This document shows, piece by piece, positions 1-9,067 of a stretch of 21,179 nucleotides of DNA (the first letter of the stretch is position 1; each line of letters starts with the position of its first letter). Origin of the DNA: Chloromonas sp. AAM2 (Eukaryota; Chlorophyta; Chlorophyceae; Chlamydomonadales; Chlamydomonadaceae). The DNA is taken from positions 6,646 to 27,824 of the forward strand of contig QAXH01006327.1 of the NCBI GenBank assembly GCA_004335635.1, given 5' to 3'. The notes beneath the pieces were generated by a model that saw nothing but the letters and a program-made list of their open reading frames with translations, searched no databases and was not told where the DNA came from. A program made the translations under genes and the position numbers.

Positions 1-1054
1 TAGGCCAGGGCGGTGCCCATCCCGTTCCGTGTCCTCTGACGGCTTCCCTGGTGTAAATACATATATATATAGTGTTTGGATTGCGACCGGTGCATCAAGT
101 CAAGGTCGTCTCTATACATTGCCTCTAGACCTTCCCAGCCGCCGGTCTGCCGGTCTGCCTTAATCCTGACTGCCGTCAGGCCTGTTAGTCTTCCTGCCTA
201 TCTTTTTCTGTCATACTCCTTTCTCGCTCAGGGTAGGCCAGGGCAGTACACATCCCGTCCCGCATTGAGCGTTGAGGGAGTGCGTTGAGGGAGTGCATAC
301 CAAAAAGCAACACGGTTGCACAAGGCTGTTTGAAGGTTGATATTTGCGTTGGATTGACTGTAAATAGACACACAGGCTTTCTGTGAACACATACAACAGT
401 TCCATCGTGAATGGACAACTAAAGTGACACACCTAAAGGCTGTGTTTGTCGATTTCAGGCCATCGTCATGTCTTTCCTGTCATGTTCGATAGCAGTACAT
501 CAGTTTGAGCTGTACATGTAGTCAATCCAACTCCATCATGTGCACTCCCTCTTTGTAAGATTGTTAAACGTTTTTCTAAAAATTTGGCGTGCCGTGTGGC
601 TTGCAAGCGTTTGCGACCGCTGCATACTTCACAGCAGGCCCAAAGCAAGCAGACCTTGACAGTAGTATGACTTTACAGCTGTGTCTATCTGAAACTGTGT
701 TGATTTCCTTGTTCAATCAATGCGGCTGTTGATTCAACGCCGAGTGGTTGAATCAACACGGTTGATAGAGACAGCCAAAGAACTCCGACGTATGAGTTCT
801 GCTACTGTCGTCTCTACACGTATTGTCTCTAGTCCCTGTGCCCAGTTTTCCTGACCTTCTCAGCTGCCGTCTGCCTTGTTAGTCTTCCTGCCTATCTTCT
901 TCTGTCATACTTCTTTCTCGCTCAGGGTAGGCCAGGGCAGTACACATCCCGTCCCGCGTTTTTTGATGGCTTCTTTCAGGCCATCGTCATGTCTTTCCTG
1001 TCATCATGTTTGATAGCAGTACATCAGACGCTTGAGCTGTACATGTAGTCAATC
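1..1054. repeat. Dispersed direct-repeat cluster (families R1 and R2)
   Basis: Two repeat families are visible by eye. R1 is about 155 bases long, at 105-263 and 807-957; both copies share a pyrimidine-rich stretch and end with the same word, taggccagggcagtacacat, followed by cccgtcccgc. A third, diverged partial copy of that end lies at 1-48, so the array probably continues to the left of the window. R2 is about 75-80 bases, at 453-527 and 974-1054, and shares tttcaggccatcgtcatgtc at its start and gagctgtacatgtagtcaat at its end. The order R1-R2 is kept in both sets, but the spacing differs (about 190 bases against 16), so this looks like a duplicated block with an insertion or deletion. Shorter shared words (ttgatatttgcgttgga near 338 and 1190) suggest a still longer unit. 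No coding potential was recognised; the family is unknown. Confidence 0.75.
676..777. repeat. Foldback element, nested inverted repeat
   Basis: An inner perfect 12-base inverted repeat (727-738 against 747-758, arm tgttgattcaac, 8-base loop) lies inside a longer imperfect one. The left arm, about 676-706 (gctgtgtctatc ... gtgttgatt), pairs with the right arm, about 748-777 (aatcaacac ... gatagagacagc), with a few mismatches and small gaps. It sits between the two R2 copies and could account for part of the spacing difference there. It resembles a small foldback or MITE-like insertion, but no clear target-site duplication was seen. It could also be a hairpin-forming RNA locus. Confidence 0.6.
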
Positions 1055-2436
1055 GCGGCTGCAAACAGCCTTATCCTGTATAGCTCATCCCGTAGCAAAC
1101 AGTTCTTGCTCTCACCAAGCCTTGCTGACACGGCCATGACGCGGCCACATTTCCCTGTTCTAAAGAACTTTCGCAATTTGCGCAAGTAGTTGATATTTGC
1201 GTTGGACGTGCTGTCTGGTATGCACTCCCTCCTTCTCAGAATTTCAAGATCTGACAGCAGTACGATAAGCAAGCCGCAACCAGCCACACTGTTCATGCCT
1301 ACATAGAAACCATTTGGACACACCAGCCAACATAAGCATGAGTAGAAAGGGCTGCAACCTGTGACATCTCCTTCAAAAGTTGTACGGGGTGCAACAGCTA
1401 GAGACTACAGCAGCCACATGCAACGACGCCAGCTGCACTGGCATACTTCACTCACTGAACAAAGCACGCACGGTATCGTCAACTCAAAACCAGTCATGTT
1501 CATGTGACCGATTTTCAGATTTGCAAGGCCTTGAACATTTATTGGATTGTCAAAGTGCAAGGCCTTCAGCAATCATTAGATGTGTGGCCTAAACATGGGG
1601 TTGAGGGTGTTGCGTTCCCCAAACGCCAAACGCCAGTCTCCGTTCTGCTAACTGGTCTGTCACACACACCCAAGCCTCAGTGCTTGAACAATGCATGACT
1701 CGGCCAGTCTACAGTCAGCCAGCTGGTTGGGCCGGCTAGAAGGGCTGGTTGGGCTAGCATGGTTGGGCGCACGGTTAGATGATTGAAGGGCTACGGTCAG
1801 ACGGTTATGCTCAATACTTGAATGCCCACCGTTGCCGACTAACCAACTCCTAACCATGATTCTGACCGGCGTCCCACACCCACCAACATTCGGACGGGAT
1901 GTGACGTCAGTCAAAAGCATCGCACTTGCGCCACTGTCCGTACCTCGGAAAACTATTCCTGTCATAGGTCGGACCACACTCAGTTGACCGGTTCCTACTC
2001 AAAGGGAAGTCATATGCTAGCTGTGCCCAATTGCAAAGCCTGCAGCCTGTTCGCAAACGTTCGATATGCGCCAAAAAAAATCATCAAGAGACGAAGCAAG
2101 ACATCGCATGCTGGTGCCCTCACACAACTAAAGTTCTGTTGCTGTCCAAATCAAGTTTCAGTGTGCACCACCTGCAAGAAAGGTCCTTGAAGCAACAGCC
2201 TGTATATGTGCACAATGTCTGACGCTAAGAGCAGACACAATGAAAGCCATGTACTTTTCTGCACATGCCAGAACACGTCCATCCTCACCAATGCACGTGC
2301 ACACTCACACATAAGTTAGTTTGAAAACAGTTAAGAGTGTGACAGTTGCGTGTCAGCCACATCAACTCACTGCTGAGTAGCTAAACAGTGCTGAGCGTCC
2401 AGTCAACACGCGAGGTTGTTGCAGGAATGGTGGCGG
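1055..2436. other. Intergenic stretch without recognised gene
   Basis: No open frame here shows a recognisable domain or consistent splice pattern. The stretch holds minor direct repeats: gcaaggcctt occurs twice between 1523 and 1566, and ggttgggc-type words recur between 1720 and 1770. The part nearest 2437 must contain the 3' UTR of the minus-strand riboflavin synthase gene. No poly(A) signal was identified with confidence. Confidence 0.5.
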
Positions 2437-3487
2437 CTACTGGCCGTTAGCTGGCGGGCCCACCTCTGTGACTTGAAAGTACTGTGTGGCGCCGCTCTCC
2501 CCATTTGAAGAACCGGATGCCATCTGTGCCCCGATGGCTACTGCTGCTGCTGCTGCTATTGCTGGTGCAACCTCCGGCACCGCTACTACTGCTTTGGCAC
2601 CGTTGGTAACCGCTGCCCCTGCTGCAACTGGCTGTTGCATGCCCAGTTTCATCATGTACTGCCCCACCACTCGCTCCACTGTATCCACTATAGCTTGGGT
2701 CTGGGTCTCCACTTCAATGTTCACTGTGTCTCCAGCGCTCTTGATGCCAAAGACCGTTGCCCGGAGCGTTTCTGGAATGAGGTATACGGTGAAGGATTGA
2801 TCAAACACTTCACCAATGGTTAGGCTGGTGCCATCCACCGCAATGTAGCCCTTGGGCAAAATGTACTTCATCCACTTGGGATCAGACAGTGTGATGGTTA
2901 TTCGGCGGTTGTTGGGCAGCTGCTCAACCTTGGTGATGGTGGCTGTGCTGTGCACATGGCCAGAAACTGCATGGCCACCAATTTCATCCCCCATCTTGGC
3001 CGCCCGCTCGAAGTTAACCACGCTGCCAGCACCCAGCTCCCCCAGGTTGGTGGCCCGAAGAGTCTCCATCATGATGTCAAAGCTAAGCGTTTCTTTCTGA
3101 ATCTCGGTGACTGTGAGGCAGGCTCCATTAACAGCAACACTGGCACCCAGCTTGACGTTGTCAACCTTGCCCACTGGGAATTTAACCTTGACCTGGCTAA
3201 ACTTGTCCAGCGTCTCTACGTCCGTGACCTGTAGCAGTTGTTTTAAGGCAAGGGCAGAAGGACTGGGTTATGGGTGTTGACAGGCCATGAATTGCATGAC
3301 GCTATCCAGAATCTCCGGCTGCCGGTTCCACAGCACTCACCTCGGCAGTGCCTTGCACAATGCCCGTGAACACCATCACAGGAGGCAGCGGCCGTGACTG
3401 GATAAAGCGCCTTGCTGCTGTGGCAGGCGATGCTGCGGCGCTTCCACCGGCCAACCGGTGGAAGCCAAGACCTAGTTTGGTTTGCAT
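2437..3487 (-). CDS. ribE: Riboflavin synthase (alpha-type), two exons, plastid-type leader
   Basis: The enzyme dismutates two 6,7-dimethyl-8-ribityllumazine molecules to riboflavin plus a pyrimidinedione, the last step of vitamin B2 synthesis. Exon 1 is 3341-3487 and exon 2 is 2437-3228; the donor GAG|gtgagt and acceptor ctacag|GTC join in phase 0, giving 312 residues and a TAG stop. Residues 1-37 are rich in Ala, Ser and Arg and look like a plastid transit peptide. The mature start is the family hallmark MVFTGIVQGTAE (residues 38-49). The first lumazine-binding repeat carries VAVNGACLTV; the second follows GGHAVSGHVHSTA and carries IAVDGTSLTI. The core ends near residue 245. The last 67 residues are an Ala/Val-rich tail beyond the usual length of about 200-215. 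The ATG at 3487 is the first in frame after the leader region. It lies divergent to the kinase gene. The alpha-type family is clear; plastid targeting is inferred. Confidence 0.95.
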
Positions 3488-3965
3488 AGCAGGACGGTTG
3501 CAGTATGAAGTGTGCAACAGGTGCTGTTGAGAGTCGGCCTTCGTCTCTGGGGTTGTAACCCCTCCGGCTTAGAAACGGCCGGGCAGAACCCTTCCGAGAC
3601 AATCGTTTGCGATTTTTCTTACCTGACATTAAAAGCTCGTCGGCATGGAACGCATTCTGGCTAGCTAGTTTCCCTGAGAGCTAGGCATCTGCAAATGCCT
3701 GTTTTTACTTGGCGAAAGGATCAGAAGGATAGACAACCAGGAAGCACCACTGCAGATCCTGGAGCACCTAGCCAAGACGGTGTGTACTCCTTTGAGGCAA
3801 ACCCGTAGCGTCATTATGCATTTCCGGCACTGTGTGGTCGAACGGCAAAGGCTCTGACAAGCCAACAGCAGAATACCGGTAACACGATGAATTGTACTCA
3901 ATCGCCATGCAGAGTTTCGAAGAAATGTTGGTGGAGCGTCATCAACCGCGGTACAGCACATTGGC

Positions 3966-4179
3966 GTGCAGGGCTGGGGCCAGCAGTCACCCAGCCAGCA
4001 GCTGAAACCTTCTAACAGTGGCATTGGTAGACCTGGAACATCCCGCTTGTCGAACAACACTCAAGCGTACGCGAACCACCATGGCTCGCCGTTCCTGATT
4101 TCAGCCTCTCGGGAGAGAGCCCCGTCCGCAGGTGCTGCTCTCTACCGTTCATCCTCTTCACGCGCAGCGTCCCCAGCCC
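3966..4179 (+). other. Possible 5' exon, Ser/Gln-rich
   Basis: An open frame encodes a Ser, Gln, Arg and Pro-rich stretch (QQSPSQQLKPSNSG and a later RSSSSRAASPAR), close in composition to the kinase gene's N-terminal exons. No ATG precedes it in frame after the stop at 3888-3890. If real, it would therefore begin at a splice acceptor such as the cag ending at 3968. The likely donor, at 4180 (gtgggt), leaves phase 1 and does not match the phase-0 exon at 4819. It may be a real exon joined to an unseen one, or chance. Confidence 0.25.
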
Positions 4180-4506
4180 GTGGGTGGCATCTCAAAATCC
4201 AGCTGGAAGTTTGGTTCACGAACTGAACCGTACTCCCGTAAACGCATACCTAATCATGCATGCATGCCTCAGGCAGGCTCATGGAGCCCCGAAGTTTTTC
4301 CTGTTGCTGCTGTGCAGGTGTTGCATCTCAGCGGCACGCATCCCCAGCGCATGGATATAGCAGTCCTGACACAGGCAGGCCTGCCACAGCTGCAACCATG
4401 TCCAACTCTAAGCAGCATGGAGTATACCAGCTGAACAGGCCACCTACTAGTGGTGGAACAGGCATGTCCACAAACTTACAGGAGCTCAGCATATTCTCTC
4501 GCTACT

Positions 4507-4586
4507 CGGGACAGCAGGTGTGGCCTGATGGATGCAGGAAGGTGTGGCCAGGAAGGTGTAGCGGGACAGAAGGTGTGGCCAGGAAG
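4507..4586. repeat. Short degenerate tandem repeat
   Basis: The 18-base word gaaggtgtggccaggaag occurs exactly at 4538-4555 and 4569-4586. A related cgggacag plus aggtgtggcc unit starts near 4507 and recurs near 4562. It lies just upstream of the possible start at 4675. No function can be assigned. Confidence 0.6.
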
Positions 4587-4674
4587 CACTGGCATGTGAA
4601 TCAAGCATGCAACACGTGAAAGACAACATAGCCTTAGGCACGCCTTACAGCGCCCAGGACGGTCCACAGGCAAC

Positions 4675-7600
4675 ATGACCATACCACCTGCACAACCTAG
4701 ACCACAACTACACCAACTTACACTTTGGTTTGTGCACATATTTCGCCAGACCTGCAATTGTGAGCCATACAACTGCTCTATACCCAGTACTCGTAAGGTT
4801 TGCATCCCTTGCACGCAGGGGTATGGCACACCCTCGTCACCACAGGCCCCACACTCTCCACCCACACACAGCTACGGCATCAAGCCAGGATCCCCGTCGA
4901 GTGCCCGCTCGGTCCGGCCCGGTGCCACCCGGTACACGAACGGCCACGAGGGTTACAACGGAGGAATGGTCACTCGTGCATCCGGGGAGCTTGGCGGGAG
5001 TTACGGCGGGGAAGGCGGGCATGACAGCGGGGCGCACCGGCACGCTTGGCTTGACGGGAACGGCAGCGGGAGCGGGCCCGCACACCAACATAGCGGCGCC
5101 TATGGGTCGCCTGGAATGGCCACAGCGGCCACCGGACGGTTGTTTTCCAGTTTTCAGGAGGGGGGAGCGGCTCAACCGCTGGGCCTGCCGCCCCAGTCCC
5201 CGTCGCGGCCCCACTCTTCCTCACTCAACAAGTTCATGCCGCGATCTAGCTCAGCCAGGCATGAGCAGCACAACTCACTCCTTGCTACGCTCATGGTGCA
5301 ACAGGTATGTGTGTGGGTGTGGGTGAGGGGGACCAAAGGCTGGCAGGGATTCAAAGCGCAAGCCAATTGGCATGGGGCAGGCATGGCCCGCTTCGCAGTG
5401 GTGCAAGAGTCATGTGGCCGTAACAATCTTCACAGCTCCGCATCAGGTTGACCATTCACGTAGTTGCAGTAAACCTTGCAAAGCCGTGGCATCCTTGACC
5501 GTGCTATTGCGAACTTGGCATCATCTGGCAAACCATCATGGGCATCACATCCATGCATGGGGTGTTGTGTGGGTGCAGGTGGGAGGGGTGGATGGTGGCT
5601 CTGGCAGCCCCACGCACACAGCCAGTCGCTCTCGTGCCTTCAGCCCGCCGGGCCAGGGCAAGGCGCGCAAGGCAAGCAACCCCAAGCGGCCCGTGGGTTC
5701 CGCATCCCCGGCGTCCAAGATGGGTGGCGGTTTCTCGGGCCGGCCCGGGACGGGCGCTGGGGCAGGCGGGTCACGCGAACAGGTGGGCGGCGGGGCAGGC
5801 GTGGAGAGTGTGGCATGGAGTATGGCTAGGGTATGTATGTGAGTGTGGTACTGAGGGTGCTTATGGGTGCGTTACAGGGTGTGATTAGGAAGGGGGTGGC
5901 GGCCACAGAATTGGGGTTGAGTGTGAGTGTGTGTGCTTGTGGAAATGACAGGATGGTACTCATAGTGGATGTCATAGGTTCGCTTGTGTACTGGTATTTC
6001 CTTTTGTGCAACCATGGTTGGCGTGATGGCAGGTGGTAATGCTTGCAGGCTGGCCGAGTGAACGTGATGAGGTATCGTCCCTCGCATGCAGGTGCCTCTG
6101 GAGCAGCAGCTGCAGCGGCGGTTCAGCACCGGTAGTGTAGCTGGCAAGCAGTGGGAGAAGCACATGGCACACACACACGACACAAATGACCCACATGTCG
6201 GGTTGCAAGGGGGGGATCACCCCAGGGCCTGGGCCATGCAGCATGCACATGGGGGCGAGTCAGGGGGTGCGGAGGGCAACCGCATGGCAGAAGGGACACT
6301 CACGTGCGTGCGCCCTTCAACTGCCAACAACTCACACTTTGTGCTGGCCTTTGCTGCCGAGTCCCAGCAGGAGTTCCCTTCGGTGCCGGTGCGTGGATGT
6401 CAGTGGTGCAAGGGGTTGGCTTGGGCACAGCATCTAAGTCAACTCAACCCACAGCATCCAAGTCAAGTGAACCAATCTCGAGCACATCGTGACTCAGGCA
6501 CAGCATATGGACCACAGCTGCCGTTTGTTGTCGGTGTAGGTTTGGCTGGGGGCATGACATCAGGTGATGGTGCTCTGGTAGGCCCCCGGCACACGATAGC
6601 CGAGCGTGAGCTCCTTGTCAACGAGTACACTGCACATGGCAGGGACACGGGTGGTCGAGGTTATCTGAGCCAGGAGATACTGGCTACCTGTTGTATTGCT
6701 AGTGTGTTTCGGTTGTACCGTGCATGTGATCACCATGGCTCGCTGTCCCTTGCCCGCTGCAGGTATCTCACCCCAGCAACACCAGTCAGCAGGGCCACGG
6801 TCAGGCGCATGCGGTCGATGAACCCGTGTCGCCCGGCGCATGGGGGGTCAGACCACAGGTACGGCTGAGGTAGACACAGGGTGGGACTGGGACTTGTGTG
6901 CACATAGGGTGAGACCAGGTCCGTTCCTGTACGCGTCTGATGTTTGCTTACAGCTACTTCCTCTGGTATGTTTTGCAGGAGTGGCAGGGCTCCGGCAGCC
7001 CCACCATCAGTCGGCAGGTGGAGTGGCCGCACGCCACACACTTCGCTCCGCCCACGCGCCCCACGGGGCACGCCCACAACCCCGCAGCCAGCCCAACGCG
7101 CTCAGCTAAGCCGGTGGTCTCAAGCCAGGGCAACGCCACAGCAGGGCCAGCGGTAGCGGGAGCGGGAGTGCATCAGGTTGTCTCGTATGGCTCGGCTGCA
7201 TCCTCCAGGCGAGTTAGTGGGTGGTGTTCATTGGGTTAGTGGGTCAGATTACTGTGTGACAGAGTCTGGTTGACCACCATGAGGCATGCAGTCCAGTAGA
7301 CAAGGTCAGACGGAAATGTGCTGGCAGGGACAGCAGGGTTCAGCATGGCCACTGGACACGGCGCAAAGTATACCCGACTCTGGTGGTCATGCGGATTCAG
7401 TCTTCGGTGCATGGCGAAGCATCCACCGGATGCTTTCCTGTCCCTGACACACTTACCGCTTTTCAAACCACACCTTATGCCTCGCGTGCCGTCTTCACCG
7501 CGACCGCACCTCACCTTACGCATGACTCTGTTCCAAACGGAGGCAGACGGGGATTGTGCCAGGTATGTTCTCTGTCCCTGTCTACGCTCTGAATGTAGCA

Positions 7601-8909
7601 CACCACATGCCTTGTCGTTTCCAGGGGCAGTCACACCGGTCCGCTGCCCCACGACTCTACCCACACCAGCGACTGGGCCAGCAGCAGCAGCCGGCCCCAG
7701 CAGCCGTCAGTGGACACCGCAGGGAGCAGCATGGGAGACATGGTGAGGAGTGTGGAGTGTCAAGGCTGGGATCACATGCTAGGGTTTGGGTGGCAGGCCG
7801 GTAAATTTGAGGGGGTTGCAAGTCAGGCCGGTAGAACTGAAGGGTAAGGCAGGATTGAGGTTGAACCGGATCTCTTCTTTGCTGTTGCGAGTCAGGTCGG
7901 TTGGTAGTGTGTCACGGGGTCAGGCCTGCTGGTTGTGGTTCATCATGCATGGCGTTGCATTCACTTTGCATCTGGCCTGGCATCTGACGTGGCATGCACC
8001 GTTTGGTCATCTTCTCATCCACGACCCATCAATCCGTGTATCCATGCAACCATGCCTACCTCCATGGGATGAAAAACGTTTTCCGTTACCCACGTGTGTC
8101 CACAGGTCCCCCAGCAGTCCAGCTCTGTGGATGAGCCCGCATCCCATGCCGTGCTAGCCAACATAGCAGATCACATCAAACCCATACGCACCAAGGTCAA
8201 GCCAGCAGCCAACAGCCAGTCTGCAGCTGGACCAGCTGCCTCAGCTGGTGGAGGAGCTGCAGCAACGGCAGCAGGAGCGGGAGCAGCAGTGCAGTCCGGG
8301 ACGCACTGTGCCAGCACTAGCACCAGCAGCTACCGGCCCAGCAGCAGCTTGGCTGCCTCCGCTGCTGGTGAAGGGAAACAGCAGCAGCACTTGGGTGGTG
8401 TGGCACACGCCACTGCTGCATGGAGCGACCATGCAGATCGCCCAAGCACTGCATCTGCTGTTGCTCACAATGAGCATGCAGGGCCGGCCAAGACATGGCA
8501 GACGTTGTCTCCCACTGGACCACATGCCCCCACCAGTCAGCACCAGCACCAGCACCAGCTGGAGCGGCCACAGTCAGTAGACCAGCCACAGCAGCCAGTG
8601 CACGCACACCAGCATGCCTCTGCACGCCAACCAGCACAGCAGCAAGTGCATAGTAGCTCTGCATCAACACACGCACAGGCTGGGCTCAGCGGTGGTCCGG
8701 TCACAGTAGCTACAGCCACAGCGGCAGCAGCAACGGCCACAAGTCAGCCGTCGGCTTTCTCAGCCGCACAGCACAAGCCAACTTCCAGTAGCCCGAGTCC
8801 TGTGCCTGGACAGACACCAGTGGAGGCGAAGGGCGGCAGCGGAGAGCACAAGGGGGCGGCGGATGCATCAAACCCGCTGCTCATGTTTGCCAGCCTTGCA
8901 AGCAAAAAG
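4675..8909 (+). CDS. Low-complexity N-terminal exons, probably of the kinase gene
   Basis: This is a series of exons, most in phase 0. They are 4819-5304 (donor CAG|gtatgt; the frame is open upstream to an ATG at 4675), 5579-5782, 6092-6388, 6979-7176, a poorly defined exon ending at 7562 (AG|gtatgt, phase 2), 7625-7742 (phase 2 in, phase 0 out), and 8106-8909 (donor AAG|gtgtgg). The encoded sequence is rich in Ser, Pro, Gly, Ala, Gln and His, with no recognised domain. Examples are SRAFSPPGQGKARKASNPKR in the 5579 exon, and long Ala and Gln/His runs in the 8106 exon. Reading through 8909 instead gives a TAG at 8964. Removing that end at AAG|gtgtgg joins in phase to the first kinase exon at 9068. 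I infer a single gene with an intrinsically disordered N-terminal half of 700 or more residues. A separate upstream gene remains possible. Start codon uncertain. Confidence 0.5.
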
Positions 8910-9067
8910 GTGTGGCAGCAGTTGAGCATCGGCAGGGACCGAGGCTTCAACGAAGCGCAGGATTAGACATGCAGATGCATGCACCTGATCTTATCGTGAC
9001 CTGGCTGATGCTACAACCATTCACCACCTGATGTATGTGCTTGTTGTGATTCTACCCCTACCCGCAG

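Larger units (their letters stand above)
3488..4674. promoter_or_regulatory. Divergent intergenic region (riboflavin synthase / kinase gene)
   Basis: This gap separates the minus-strand riboflavin synthase start at 3487 from the plus-strand kinase gene, so it should hold both promoters and 5' UTRs. I saw no convincing TATA box. One Ser-rich open stretch (about 3966-4179) is listed separately as a possible upstream exon. Short tandem repeats lie at 4507-4586. Confidence 0.45.

Noticed and set aside
1660..1977. Minus-strand open frame of about 105 codons
   Set aside because: No ordered motif, no recognisable domain and no splice partners; it lies in a repeat-containing intergenic region.
8241..8740. 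Cys/Trp-rich minus-strand frames opposite the Ala/Gln-rich exon
   Set aside because: They are complements of GCA and CAG-rich codons in the plus-strand exon, with no domain or splice support.
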